A stretch of DNA of 64,000 nt from Rhizobium esperanzae. Its GTDB lineage: Bacteria > Pseudomonadota > Alphaproteobacteria > Rhizobiales > Rhizobiaceae. Below, piece after piece: positions 17,663-27,599 of the stretch. The notes under the pieces were generated by a model that was not told the DNA's origin, ran no database searches, and saw only the letters and a list, made by a program, of their open reading frames with translations. Location: positions 17,959-81,958 of the forward strand of contig NZ_MXPU01000024.1 in assembly GCF_002204185.1 (NCBI RefSeq). Reading direction: 5' to 3'. A program made the position numbers and the translations under genes. Position 1 is the first letter of the stretch; the number at the start of each line of letters is the position of its first letter.

Positions 17663-19511
17663 TGAATGCCATTTCGCTCGCCCTTGCCAATCCGCTGCTG
17701 AGCGGCGCGGGAAGCGCCGGAGACCCCGACCGCTATATGTTCTTCGCCACGCGCAACCGCATGCCGTCGGGCGCGATTGTCACCGCCGCCTCCGGCACGA
17801 ATTATGTCTGCACCAAGATCGTCGTCAACACGCCGCAATACAGGACGCGGACCTTCCGCTTCCATCTCTCCGGCTTCGCCTCGACCGAAGGCGGAAATTC
17901 GCCGCAGGAAACCGTCGTCACCGGCACGATCGGCACGCCGGGCAATTCCGTGGTCGCCGATGCCATGTTCATCCGCGTCGCCGGCGTCTTCTACCCATGC
18001 AGCTTCGCCGGCTCGAATACGGTGACCGTCGCCGACCAGACGAACGGCGCCTGGACCGACGAACTGACCATTCCCGATGTCGCGCCGGAAAGCGAAATCG
18101 AAATCTGGCTGTTTTATCACACCGCCGTCGGCGAGAAGGTCTGGCCGGTCTACCGCATCCAGAAGCATCGCGGCGAACGCGTCTGGGGCGCCGGCGATCT
18201 CGCCACCCTTCTTGCCTTCAAGGATAGCCCGCTCGCCGACAGCACCGCCGCGCTCGATACCGGCTATGGCACACAGGCGCAGCCGCAATATTGGGGGGCC
18301 GATTTCATGGTCGCCAAGGGCGACTGGGACGGAAGGCCGGTCGCGCTCGTTTTCTGCGACAGCATCGGGGAGGCGCGCCAGGAATATTCGTCCGCCGCCG
18401 ATATGCGCGGTAATCTCGGCTGGTTGCGCCGCTGGCTCGACAAAGATGGTGGGCCGGGCCGCATTCCCCATTGCCTGGTCGGCATGCCCGGCGCCGGTTC
18501 CGTCCGTGAATAACCGGCAGCGGCTCTTCGATCGCCACCAGGCGCCGCGACATCATCCGCGAGATTATTGCCTTCAACGGCAATAAATGGCCGTTCACGG
18601 TCATGACAAATCAGATGGGGCAGAACGACACGGCCTCGACCTATACGCAGTTCTTCACCACCAACTACCGCTCCCTGGTCACCCGCCTGCGCGCCGAATA
18701 TGCCGGCGTCAAAATCGTCGCCTTCCCGCCGCTCGGGCGCACAACCGTCACCCGCAACATCACGCTGACTTCGGTCGGCACGGTCGCCACGGCAACCATC
18801 GCAAGTGGCCTCAACGGACTTGCGACAGGCCAGACCGTCAGTATTTCGGGAGCGACGCCGGCCGCTTACAATGGAAGCTATGTGATATCGGTCGTCGACG
18901 CCAACACCTTCACCTACAATTTCGCCGGCGGCACTTCGCCGGCAACCGGGACCATTACCTGCAACGATCTCGGCCTCAGGGCCGAGTATCAGGTCTATGG
19001 AACCAACAACAGCTGGCCGTCGGACGGGACGGATGCTTCGGGCAAGTGGCGGCTTCGCGATGATATCCTTGCGCAGACATCGGCTTGCTGCGACGCGGCA
19101 ATCGATACTTACGCCGCATGGGTCTCCCCCTCCAGAGGCGGTGTCTGGCCCGGCATGCTGGAGCTTGCGAGCACGACATTGACCGCACAGGCCGGAACTG
19201 ACGGTGTTGCCACCTATAACCAGATCCTCGTCGCGGATGCGAGCATCTTCAGGCCCGAGCAGACGCTGCACATCTATTCCGGTCCGGACGGCCTGGCTCG
19301 CTTGAGCACGCAGGTCGTCGCCAGCATCGCCGGCAACGTCATCACCTATCAAGGCGTGAGCGCCGTCATTCTGCCGGCCGGCTCCGTGGTGCGTCCGGCG
19401 CCGTCCGTCGGGGAGCTTTCGCCGGTCTCCTTCATCCACCCGCAGCCGATCATGATCGACCGCATTTCGAGCGGCATTGCCCAGTCCGAGAAGCTCAAAT
19501 TCAATTCCTGA
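17659..19511 (+). pseudogene. Tail-associated SGNH-type hydrolase split by a frameshift
   Basis: Frame 1 (17659-18513) has a beta-rich N-terminal domain then VALVFCDSIGEA (block I Ser) and CLVGMPGAGS (block II Gly), stopping at 18513. A frame shifted by -1 continues from about 18510 with TGSGSSIATRRRDIIREIIA, then TVMTNQMGQNDTAS, which contains the GxND block III, and ends at 19511. One missing base near 18508-18510 accounts for the split. An immunoglobulin-like insert (TVATATIASGLNGLATGQTV) follows. The C-terminal FIHPQP could be block V, but the Asp three residues before His is replaced by Ser. Likely an esterase acting on surface glycan; substrate unknown. Confidence 0.65.
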
Positions 19512-19523
19512 GGTGGCCCCGCC

Positions 19524-19952
19524 ATGACATCCAACGACGATATCCTGCGCGCTCTCGGGCGCGTCGAGGGAAGGCTGACCGGCATCGAGGAAAATGTCGC
19601 GCTGCTGCGCCAGGAGATGGGCGACGAAAAGGCCAGTGCCCATGAGAGCCGTACGGTGATCCACAGACGGCTCGACGAACAGGCAAGGCAGATCGCCCAT
19701 CTCGATACCAGGGTGGCAATCACAGGCGGAGCCGATAAGCAGATCCGCGCCGAGATCCTGACGCTCAAGGAAACCGTCGAGAAGAACCAGGAGACGGTCG
19801 GCCCGGCGCTCGAAGAGTGGAAACGGATGAAATCGATCGGCTATGGCATCTCCGGGCTGATTGCCTTCGCAGGCCTGACGACGGGCGGGGTCATTGCCTA
19901 TGCGAGCGACGGCGCGGTGGCGGCGCTCAGGCATTGGTTGAAGATCAGTTGA
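19524..19952 (+). CDS. Coiled-coil protein with C-terminal membrane anchor (DUF1515-like)
   Basis: A 142-residue protein. Residues 1-105 are almost entirely heptad-like coiled coil (ILRALGRVEGRLTGIEENVA, then LLRQEMGDEK), and residues 108-128 (IGYGISGLIAFAGLTTGGVI) form a single membrane span. It resembles rhizobial DUF1515 proteins, which occur in prophages. It is the last structural-type gene of the prophage segment seen here. A role in lysis timing or membrane attachment is possible but unproven. Confidence 0.65.
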   Translation: MTSNDDILRALGRVEGRLTGIEENVALLRQEMGDEKASAHESRTVIHRRLDEQARQIAHLDTRVAITGGADKQIRAEILTLKETVEKNQETVGPALEEWKRMKSIGYGISGLIAFAGLTTGGVIAYASDGAVAALRHWLKIS

Positions 19953-20136
19953 GCGGTGCGCCACTTTGCGCTGTTCGGCGACTGACGGCGCCTGCTGGCG
20001 AATGCCGGCAAGTCAAGCGCAGCAAACGGAGTCAGCTCGGCTGATATATTGCTCTCTCGCACGGCTTACTAAAATTAGACTTTTCTAACGAACAAAACCG
20101 CCGCCTGTTTGTTACCCTTTCAAGGAGGAAGCAGAC

Positions 20137-20322
20137 ATGAAGAGCATGAGCAATCGCCAAGTTCGTATTCCCGGGCCCCGGGAACATGATGTTGCCGAGC
20201 ATTGCCGCAAGTTCGGGATTGGTCCGGCGGAGGAGAAGAAGCTGAAAAAGCTGCTCGGGTCTCATGCGCCGCTGCACGAGATTCAGGCAAACGCGCCGCC
20301 ACGCCTGCCGAAATGGCGATAG
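20137..20322 (+). CDS. Small conserved-looking hypothetical protein
   Basis: A 61-residue basic protein with an excellent AAGGAGG ribosome site upstream of ATG 20137. The sequence (VRIPGPREHDVAEHCRKFGI, then GPAEEKKLKKLLGSHAPLHE) has a helical, nucleic-acid-binding-like character and resembles short rhizobial hypothetical proteins. It lies after the last phage gene, so it may be host-derived. No function is recognised. Confidence 0.65.
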   Translation: MKSMSNRQVRIPGPREHDVAEHCRKFGIGPAEEKKLKKLLGSHAPLHEIQANAPPRLPKWR

Positions 20323-20469
20323 CGCCGGAGCCGGAACTTCCGGCACTATCCGGCGTTTGGATCGCCGGGCCGCGCGGCTGGTCTCGTCTCCTGTACCCCT
20401 GCTACCCCGGCAGGCGCTGCGCGGTCCACTGATTCCCTGGCTACCGGCTATCGCACGCACTCAGAGCCT

Positions 20470-20670
20470 TCAATGGCGCAACTCGCGCGACAGCATCAGG
20501 ATATAGTCGTCGGCGATGTCGGCGACCACCATGGCCGCTTCGGCCGGCGGATAGCCCCTGCCGACGGCCTCGGCAATGATCTTCATCACCTGCGGTTCAA
20601 GCGCCTCCCGACAGTCGGCCAGGCTTTTGTCGTCCGGGCATTTGGCACGAAATTCCACAATGTTATTCAT
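20470..20670 (-). CDS. Small hypothetical protein
   Basis: A 66-residue acidic helical protein. ATG 20670 (MNNIVEFRAKCPDDKSLADC) preceded by GGAGGGG is chosen over the upstream ATG at 20712. The C-terminal half (ADIADDYILMLSRELRH) is amphipathic. It is convergent with the preceding small gene. No family is recognised. Confidence 0.6.
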   Translation of the reverse strand: MNNIVEFRAKCPDDKSLADCREALEPQVMKIIAEAVGRGYPPAEAAMVVADIADDYILMLSRELRH

Positions 20671-21200
20671 GGCATACCCCTCCATTTGATGTTGCGGCGC
20701 TCCTTGATGCATGAAGCCGGTCCCTCTCGGGAAAGGCGGGTCACCGTTCCGGGGCGCCGTGCCGGAACAAATTAGCGATCATGAAAATACGATGTCACAG
20801 GGCGGGATGTATTCAAGTTGATGCTGATATTAAGGTAAGGCAGTAGGGTTAATTCGTCCAGCGGCAGTTGACGGCCCGTCGGCGGGAATGTCAGGCAATA
20901 AGGCAACGTCATGGTTTTGTGTCGTTTTCCGGCATACAATGCAGGCGATCTGTTTGGATTTAAATGCCGCCTTTATATTGCGAGGTCCGGGCGCAGCTCT
21001 GTCCCGGAGCCGGACAGCCACGACGGGACGATCCCGGGCCTTGTGCCGAGGATCTGCGCACGTCCAATCAGGCATTTGATAATCAACGCTTTTACGGCGG
21101 AACAATTGCGGTGGTCAGATGCTCGGCACGAGGCCGAGCATGACGGAAGAGATTTTGTCAGCAAAGTGAGCCCGCTTTCGCAAGCTTTTGCTGGATTGCT
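20671..21200. repeat. Intergenic stretch containing a family A palindromic repeat
   Basis: No gene is visible here. From about 21020 to 21145 lie two palindromic modules: GATCCCGGGCCTTGTGCCGAGGATC-type sequence and ATGCTCGGC/GCCGAGCAT ending in ATGACGG, matching the element at 4240 and those at 47136 and 47661. The stretch 20776-20960 is AT-rich and may mark the junction between prophage remnant and host DNA, but no att core or tRNA is recognisable. Confidence 0.55.
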
Positions 21201-22703
21201 TCACGCCGCGGCAAAAGGCACGGCGACGAAGGTTTTATTCCCGTCGCGTTCGACGAGCAGCAGCACGGATTTGCGGCCGGCCTTGCCGGCTTCGGCGATT
21301 GCGGCCTTGACGTCGCGGGCATTGTGCACCGGCCGGTCGTTGACCGAGACGATGACGTCGCCCGACTGAATGCCGGCGGCAGCGGCCGGTTTGTCCGGAT
21401 TAACGCTGGCGACCACCGCGCCGCTGACCGAGCGCGGCAGGTTGAGCTGCTGGCGCACATCCGGCGTCAGTTCGGCAAGGCCGATGCCGAGGCTCGGCTG
21501 GCCGGAGGCCCGACCCGACGTTTCCGGGCTTGTCGCCGCGGCCTGCTTCTGGCCGTCCGCATTGGCGCCGACGGTGACGTTGAGATCGATCGCCTTGCCG
21601 TCGCGCCAGACGCCGAGCGATTTCTGCGTGCCCGGCGAGAGATCGGCGACGAGACGCGACAGGTCCTTCGGCGTCTTGACGGTCTCGCCGCCGACCGAGG
21701 TGACGATGTCGCCGGGTTTCAGACCGGCGTGGGCGGCCGGCGTATCGGCGGAGACAGCGGCCACCAGCGCGCCGCCCGTCTTGTCGAGGCCGACGGCATC
21801 GGCGACGTCTTTCGTGACCGGCTGGATCTGCACGCCGAGGTAGCCGTGATTGATCGAACCGTCCTTCTCGAGCTTGGCGACGATCTCCTTGGCCTCGTCG
21901 GAGGGAATGGCGAAACCGACACCGACGCTGCCGCCGTTCGGCGAATAGATGGCGGTGTTGATGCCGACGACCTTGCCCTCACGATCGACCAGCGGGCCGC
22001 CCGAATTGCCGTGGTTGATCGGCGCATCGATCTGGATGAAATCGTCATAGGGCCCGCTGTGCAGGTCGCGGCCGCGCGCCGAAACGATGCCCGCCGTCAC
22101 CGTGGTGCCGATGCCAAAGGGATTGCCGATCGCCAGGATCTGATCGCCGAGCTTCAGCTTGTCGGAATCGCCCCAGGCGATGGTCTGCAGCGGCTTGCCC
22201 GCCTGGATCTTCAAGACGGCCACATCGGATTTCGGATCGGTGCCGATCAGCTTGGCCGGAAGTTCCGTGCCGTCGTCGAGCGTCACCTTGATGTCGACGG
22301 CATTGTCGATGACATGGTTGTTGGTGACGATCACGCCGTCGGGACTGATGATGAAGCCGGAGCCGAGCGCCATCGCATGCTGGGAGCCGCGCTGTTGCGG
22401 CGCCGGGCGCGGCAGCGGAATGCCCTGGTCCTCGAAGAACTGGCGGAACTGCTCGTCCATCGGCGATTGCTGATCGGCGCTGACATCCGTCGTCTTCATC
22501 GTCGTGGTGATGGTGACGACGGCGGGCTTGTCGGCGTCGACGACGGAGGCGAAGGAGCCGCTCGCGGCGAGAATACCGCCCGTATCCGATGGTGCGGCAA
22601 AGGCGCTGGACGAATTGATGGCGAAGGGCAGGCATGCCGCGCCGGCGATGATGGCGGCCCCGACAAGCGCTGCTGTGCGATGTTTGCTGAGAATATGTGA
22701 CAT
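21201..22703 (-). CDS. degP: DegP/HtrA family periplasmic serine endoprotease (Do-like)
   Basis: A 500-residue protease from ATG 22703 (MSHILSKHRTAALV), preceded by AAGGGA; an upstream in-frame ATG at 22787 would spoil the signal peptide. Residues 1-37 are a Sec signal ending AFAAPS. The trypsin-like domain carries His130 (TNNHVID), Asp160 (PKSDVAVLKI) and Ser234 (HGNSGGPLVD). Two PDZ domains follow (about 275-370 and 400-495, with SVGGETVKTPKDL and SVNDRPVHNARDV). DegP enzymes degrade or refold misfolded envelope proteins under stress. The gene is monocistronic, facing the prophage edge. Confidence 0.93.
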   Translation of the reverse strand: MSHILSKHRTAALVGAAIIAGAACLPFAINSSSAFAAPSDTGGILAASGSFASVVDADKPAVVTITTTMKTTDVSADQQSPMDEQFRQFFEDQGIPLPRPAPQQRGSQHAMALGSGFIISPDGVIVTNNHVIDNAVDIKVTLDDGTELPAKLIGTDPKSDVAVLKIQAGKPLQTIAWGDSDKLKLGDQILAIGNPFGIGTTVTAGIVSARGRDLHSGPYDDFIQIDAPINHGNSGGPLVDREGKVVGINTAIYSPNGGSVGVGFAIPSDEAKEIVAKLEKDGSINHGYLGVQIQPVTKDVADAVGLDKTGGALVAAVSADTPAAHAGLKPGDIVTSVGGETVKTPKDLSRLVADLSPGTQKSLGVWRDGKAIDLNVTVGANADGQKQAAATSPETSGRASGQPSLGIGLAELTPDVRQQLNLPRSVSGAVVASVNPDKPAAAAGIQSGDVIVSVNDRPVHNARDVKAAIAEAGKAGRKSVLLLVERDGNKTFVAVPFAAA

Positions 22704-23155
22704 GGTGGTGATCCCTTGCGAGAGCGTTGGCTTGTGATGGCGTCGTGGTTCCGTGTCTCGGACCTGGCGTCGGATCAGGTGCGCCAATTCCTCCGCTCGC
22801 CGGCGCGGATCGTCGGGAGGCGGCGATCGGGGAGGGCAAGAAGAATTCGCGCTCGGGATTAATATGATCGCGCCGAACGGCTTTACAAATTAAATATTGA
22901 TCATGTTTATATTGCCGATTTGTAAGACATTACTGAAGTTTAACCTTCGTCGCCGGTGTCGGCGCCAGCCGCTGGGCTCCCTGCCAAACTGCCGGTCGTT
23001 TCGCCTGATAAAGGCGATCCCGCTCTCTTCGGCAAGTCGGATCTGGAACCCGTTGCGGCCATAAAAGTTAGTAGAATCTAAAATATTTCTTCGTCAGGAA
23101 GTAATGACCGGGGAATCAGCCGCAGACGCGCCTCGCCCACGGTATATGAGGGGCG
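22704..23155. other. Gene-free divergent promoter region between degP and a LacI-type regulator
   Basis: About 450 bases with no reading frame. The part from 22860 to 22940 is AT-rich (for instance around TTTACAAATTAAATATTG) and is the probable location of degP promoter elements. A second AT-rich patch near 23060-23090 precedes the regulator gene. I see no clear palindromic operator. Confidence 0.4.
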
Positions 23156-24193
23156 ATGAAGAATTCGGTTGAGCGGGGGCGGAAAGCCAAACGCGGGATG
23201 CAGGTGAAGCTGAGCGATGTGGCGAAGAAGGTGGGCGTCAGCCCGATCACCATTTCGCGTGCGTTGCGCAATCCGGAAATCGTCTCGGAGGATCTGCGCG
23301 AGGAGATTCTGCGCACGGTCGAGGAGATGGGGTATATTCCCAATCTTGCCGCCCGGGCGCTGGCCGGCCGCCACAACGGCATTATCGGCGTCATCACGCC
23401 CGCCCTGCATCAGTACGGTTTTGCCGGCTTAATGATCGGCATCGAGGATCGCTTCCGCGGCACCGAGTTCACTGTGCAATATTCCAGCACGCTGCACCAT
23501 GCCGAGGGCGAGGCCGGCCTGCTGAAATCCATCCTGACCCAGAAGCCGGCCGGCGTCATCATCGCCGGCGCCGAATCCTATTGCAATCTTCTGCCGCTGA
23601 TCGAGAATGCCGTCTGTCCCATCGCCCATATCACCGATCTCAGCCAGGAGCCGCAAAGGCTGGTCGTCGGCCTCGATCATTATGCGGCCGGCGCTGAGCC
23701 GACCCGCTTCCTGTTGTCGAGGGGCTATAGTCGGATCGCCTTCATCGGTCGCGGCGGCGACGTCCGCTCGCGGCGGCGCATTGCCGGTTATGAGGCGGTG
23801 ATGCGGCAAGCCGGCCTTTTCCAAGAGGATCTCATCATCGGCGGCGATGCGCCGAGCCGTATCGGCCTCGGCAGGGAGTTGTTCTCCCGCCTGCTCGAGC
23901 GCGTGCCCGATGTGGATGCCGTGTTTGCCCAGAGCGATGAACTGGCCTTCGGCGTGCTGATCGAATGCAAGGCGCGCGGCATCCGCGTGCCGGAGGATGT
24001 CGGCATCTGCGGCTTCAACGACCTGGAATTTTCGCCCTTCATCGAGCCGTCGCTGACGACGGTGCACCTACCGCGCCAGGATATCGGCCACCGCGTCGCC
24101 GACATGCTGCTGCGCGCCATCCACGACGAGCCGCCCGGGGAAGACAAGGTCGATTGCGGCTTTTCGATCGTGCCGCGCGGTTCGACGCGGTGA
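23156..24193 (+). CDS. LacI/GalR family transcriptional regulator
   Basis: A 345-residue repressor. The helix-turn-helix is VKLSDVAKKVGVSPITISRA with the hinge YIPNLAARALAGRHNG near residues 60-75, followed by a periplasmic-binding-protein-like effector domain (GIIGVITPALHQYG, DAVFAQSDELAFGVL, GICGFNDLEFSPFIEPSLTT). GAGGGGCG lies just upstream of ATG 23156; ATG 23198 is an alternative start. The sequence resembles gluconate-type (GntR of the LacI family) repressors, but no sugar gene is adjacent, so the target is unknown. Confidence 0.88.
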   Translation: MKNSVERGRKAKRGMQVKLSDVAKKVGVSPITISRALRNPEIVSEDLREEILRTVEEMGYIPNLAARALAGRHNGIIGVITPALHQYGFAGLMIGIEDRFRGTEFTVQYSSTLHHAEGEAGLLKSILTQKPAGVIIAGAESYCNLLPLIENAVCPIAHITDLSQEPQRLVVGLDHYAAGAEPTRFLLSRGYSRIAFIGRGGDVRSRRRIAGYEAVMRQAGLFQEDLIIGGDAPSRIGLGRELFSRLLERVPDVDAVFAQSDELAFGVLIECKARGIRVPEDVGICGFNDLEFSPFIEPSLTTVHLPRQDIGHRVADMLLRAIHDEPPGEDKVDCGFSIVPRGSTR

Positions 24194-24561
24194 CGGGTGC
24201 GATCTGCTGATGATGGCTGGCCACCGACGGGACCGATCGGCTCCGGCAACCATGAGTACCCGTCAGGCCGCCAGCCACACGGCACCACGGTGGCTCACCT
24301 GGCCACACGGCACCACGATCAGCCCTCATCCCGAGGTGCGCAGGCCAAAGGCCGGAGCCTCGAAGGACGGGGGCGGCTGATGGGCACTGCGGCCGCATCC
24401 ATTGCCGGAAGAGACGCCGGTGGCCGCCTCGTCCTTCGGGGCCCCTGCGGGGCGCCTTAGGATGAGGGCGGAGAGAGAGTGCGGCTTGCCTCACCGGAAG
24501 GTCCGGCGGGCACATTGGGGATGGGGCAGCGTGAGGCAGGCTCGGCCTCTGCCGATCCACA
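24194..24561. repeat. Intergenic region with family D palindromic repeat
   Basis: No gene. The element spans about 24322-24471: it opens with CCCTCATCCCGAGGTGCG, includes AGCCTCGAAGGACG, and closes with the inverse CGTCCTTCGGGGCCCC and GGATGAGGGCG, a common rhizobial repeat layout. Two copies of CCACACGGCACCACG (24275 and 24303) stand directly in front. It lies between the LacI-type gene and the convergent penicillin-binding protein gene and may act as a bidirectional transcript end. Confidence 0.65.
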
Positions 24562-26853
24562 TCACTTTTCGCAAAGCCGTCGGCCGCCGGAATAGGGCTG
24601 ATAGGTACAATCGGACGGGCGGAAGGATCGGTAACTGCGCGAGCAGGCGCTGATGTTGCAGGACTGCGGTGCTCCTTGGCCATCGTCGACTATTTCGGTC
24701 GATCGCACGCCGTTCAGGATTGGTGCGGTCGTCGCCTCGCGGATGAAGTCGCGCCAGATATGGGCCGGCAGGGCGCCGCCCGTCACTCCCTTCATCGGCG
24801 CGTCATCATCATTGCCGACCCAGACGCCGACGACGAGGTTGTCCGTGAAGCCGACGAACCAGGCATCACGATTGTTCTGGCTGGTGCCGGTCTTGCCGGC
24901 CGCAAAGGTGCCGGGATCTGCTCCACGTCCGGTGCCGCGCTCGACCACCAGTTGCAGCAGTCCGAGAAGATCGGACTGGTAAGGCGAAAGATCGACACTC
25001 GGCTTGGATTGCGCGCCAACGCGAAAGGCCTTGGGCTGCCCTGCCGCCTGGAAATCGATGATACCCCAGGGCTTGACGGGGGCCCGGCCGACTTGGACGG
25101 ACGCATAGGCGCTGGTGAGATTGAGCAGATTGACTTCGGAGGTACCGAGCGCCAAAGACGGCGTGTCGGCCAGTGGCGCATCGATGCCGAGTTCGCGCGC
25201 TGCGGCAATCACATTGTCCAGACCGACCTCTTGGGCAAGCGCCACCGACGCGGCATTGAGCGATCGCGCGAACGCCTCGGCAAGCGTCACCCACCCACTA
25301 TAATTGCCGCCGGAATTTTCCGGCGACCAGCCGTCGATGTCGATTGGCGCGTCCAGAACCTGGTCGGACAAGGTGAGCCCAGCCTTCAATGCTGCGTAGT
25401 AGACGAATAGCTTGAAAGTGGAACCCGGCTGGCGCATCGCAGTGACGGCGCGGTTGAACTGGCTCGCCTTGTAGTCGCGCCCGCCAACCATGGCCACGAC
25501 CGCGCCGTCCGGCGTCATCGCAACCAAAGCGGCCTGCGATGCTCCCACTGTTTTTCCTTCACCGTTCAAGGACCTTTGCACGATTCTTTCGGCGATCTGC
25601 TGCAACTGCGGCACCAGCGTGGTGCGCACCGTCGTCGACCCTGGCGAGGCGCCGGCGATTTCGCTCGCCTGCGGCGAAATCCAGTCGGCAAACCAGCTTC
25701 CCGAGCGCGGCGTCGGCGTCGTTGGATGCAGCTTGGCAAAGCTCCCCTTGGCCTCCGCCGCCTCCGGCGCGGTGATCTTGCCATTGGCCGTCATCGCGTC
25801 GAGAACGACCATGGTGCGCTGCCGGGCGCCTTCGAAATTATCGATGGGGTTCCATTGGCTGGGCGCCCGCAGCAACCCCGCCAGCATCGCCGACTCCGGC
25901 AGGTTAAGGTCGCCGATATCCTTGTTGAAATAGATGCGCGCGGCCGCAGGCATGCCGGTAGCCCCCGCGCCAAGATAGACGCTGTTGAGATAGCGCGTCA
26001 GGATTTCCCGCTTGCCGAGCTTCCATTCCAGCCAGACGGCGATGACAACTTCCTGTATCTTTCGTTTTATCGTTCGATCGCTGTCGAGATATTGCAGCTT
26101 GATGAGTTGCTGGGTGATGGTGCTGCCACCCTCCACCACCGAGCCGGCCTCCAGGTTCCGCAGAAACGCCCTGCCGATGCCCCTGGGATCGACGCCGAAA
26201 TGATCCATGAACCGGCGATCCTCGATCGACAGGACGGCGTCGATCAGATGGGGCGGAAACTGGTCGTAGCGCGCATATGGCCCTTGATAAGGTCCCTGCC
26301 TGACCAGAGGCGCGCCGTCGGCAGTTTCCAGCACCACGACCGGCTTTAACGTTCCATCCCGGATTTCGCTCCAGGGCACGTCTTTCAGTGCCCACACCAG
26401 CACGCTTCCGACGAGGAGGCAGACAAGAAGGATGGACCCGAGAGCGAATTTCCGCCAGCCCGCAATGAGCGATGCGCTCCATCGACCTTCACGCGGTGTT
26501 GAGCGCCGCTCGCGAATGCCGCGCCCGGCTTTGACCAAGGCTGTCGTCATCCATTTGTGGGGAGCCCACGCTGTTCCAGGCCGCCTCCCGAGCTTCGTCC
26601 CCCAAAGCAATGCGGTCGTTTTGATCTTTGCCAAGGCAGAACTTGCCTGCACATCTTGGCGTATCGCCCGCAACAGAGTTCTGGCGGCTCGCCTGGTTTG
26701 GTCGAAGGATCCGTGGGGCGGCTTCGCGTCGTCGACTTGGGTGGTTCCTGTTGAATCCGAGGCGGCCGCTTGCGCTGGAGAATCCAGGTTCTGATTGCGA
26801 CCCGAGCTCGAACTACTAACGCTTTCACCTGAGGATTCGGGAGAATTGGGCAT
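24562..26853 (-). CDS. Class A penicillin-binding protein, PBP1A family
   Basis: A 763-residue bifunctional cell-wall synthase. Residues 1-130 are a hydrophilic cytoplasmic tail, 137-156 a membrane anchor. The glycosyltransferase domain shows Glu211 in LSIEDRRFMDHFGVDP and EGGSTITQQLIKL. The transpeptidase has the SxxK motif at Ser478-Lys481 (QPGSTFKLFVYY), then the KTG motif in AAGKTGTSQNNRDAWFVGF. The enzyme polymerises and crosslinks peptidoglycan at the inner membrane. The C-terminus is Cys-containing (SCNISACSRSY), which may allow a periplasmic disulfide. The cytoplasmic tail is unusually long. Gene stands alone. Confidence 0.92.
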   Translation of the reverse strand: MPNSPESSGESVSSSSSGRNQNLDSPAQAAASDSTGTTQVDDAKPPHGSFDQTRRAARTLLRAIRQDVQASSALAKIKTTALLWGTKLGRRPGTAWAPHKWMTTALVKAGRGIRERRSTPREGRWSASLIAGWRKFALGSILLVCLLVGSVLVWALKDVPWSEIRDGTLKPVVVLETADGAPLVRQGPYQGPYARYDQFPPHLIDAVLSIEDRRFMDHFGVDPRGIGRAFLRNLEAGSVVEGGSTITQQLIKLQYLDSDRTIKRKIQEVVIAVWLEWKLGKREILTRYLNSVYLGAGATGMPAAARIYFNKDIGDLNLPESAMLAGLLRAPSQWNPIDNFEGARQRTMVVLDAMTANGKITAPEAAEAKGSFAKLHPTTPTPRSGSWFADWISPQASEIAGASPGSTTVRTTLVPQLQQIAERIVQRSLNGEGKTVGASQAALVAMTPDGAVVAMVGGRDYKASQFNRAVTAMRQPGSTFKLFVYYAALKAGLTLSDQVLDAPIDIDGWSPENSGGNYSGWVTLAEAFARSLNAASVALAQEVGLDNVIAAARELGIDAPLADTPSLALGTSEVNLLNLTSAYASVQVGRAPVKPWGIIDFQAAGQPKAFRVGAQSKPSVDLSPYQSDLLGLLQLVVERGTGRGADPGTFAAGKTGTSQNNRDAWFVGFTDNLVVGVWVGNDDDAPMKGVTGGALPAHIWRDFIREATTAPILNGVRSTEIVDDGQGAPQSCNISACSRSYRSFRPSDCTYQPYSGGRRLCEK

Positions 26854-26957
26854 CGGTTACCGCTAAAAAGGTCACGCAGCATGAGGTTTATAGCCGGGTG
26901 ATGCCGCGTGTTCCACCGCAAAAGGTCTCGAAGGACTGCTCCTATGACATAGACGGC

Positions 26958-27599
26958 TCAAAGTGCGACTTGAGAAGCTACCGATATCAATTCCTGGGAA
27001 TTCGGGGCCTTGTATGTCTGCAGCCCAGGCTCCAGAACTTCAGTGAAGCTCCAGCGCACGATGCCCTCCCGGTCGATGAGGAACTGACCGACAAGTTGCC
27101 CGTGGTCAGCCGTCATCATCTGCTGATCGGCTTCCGTAACCTGATATCCTTCCTTCTTGTTGATAAATTCGTCCATTGCAATCGGGTTCATGGGCTCGGG
27201 CAACTCGCCCGGAAGATCGATCCGTATCGCCATCACCGTGTCGATGCCGACCTCGCGCAAGCCGAAGGCTTGGTGCGAAGCCTTTACCGGGTCGGAAGCT
27301 GCAAGAAGATCTGGTATCGGATGGTAGCGGAAATAAAGTCGCGCCCGTTCGACCGGGGTGTTTACAACAGCCAGGGATTGGACGCCTTTCTCACGCAGCA
27401 TCGGGTTGAGATATGCCATGGCCGCGACATGGCGCCTGCAGAACGGACAATGCAGGCCTCGAAACAAACCGATCAACAATGGGCTGTGGCCACGAAAATC
27501 ATCTAGTGCGATCTTCCCCTCGCGCGAGATCGCATCGAACTCGACGTTCGGGACCCGGTCGCCCGGTTGCAGCGGATGGTCGACATAGCGCGTGGACAT
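26958..27599 (-). CDS. Peroxiredoxin-like (AhpC/TSA) thioredoxin-fold protein
   Basis: A 213-residue protein with the AhpC/TSA order: VPNVEFDAISREGKIALDDF, then LLIGLFRGLHCPFCRRHVAA with a CxxC pair in place of the single peroxidatic Cys, and LIDREGIVRWSFTEV near the end. The family reduces peroxides or acts as a thiol oxidoreductase. No signal peptide is seen, so it should be cytosolic. The CPFC motif makes a redox partner or bacterioferritin-comigratory-like role possible; substrate unknown. Confidence 0.8.
   Translation of the reverse strand: MSTRYVDHPLQPGDRVPNVEFDAISREGKIALDDFRGHSPLLIGLFRGLHCPFCRRHVAAMAYLNPMLREKGVQSLAVVNTPVERARLYFRYHPIPDLLAASDPVKASHQAFGLREVGIDTVMAIRIDLPGELPEPMNPIAMDEFINKKEGYQVTEADQQMMTADHGQLVGQFLIDREGIVRWSFTEVLEPGLQTYKAPNSQELISVASQVAL

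Noticed and set aside
20985..21060. Possible tRNA or att site at the prophage edge
   Set aside because: The stem-loops fit the family A palindromic repeat, not a cloverleaf; no duplicated core sequence could be found.
24676..25410. Long open frame opposite the penicillin-binding protein
   Set aside because: It is antisense to a clear PBP1A domain and shows Arg/Gly-rich shadow composition typical of high-GC DNA.
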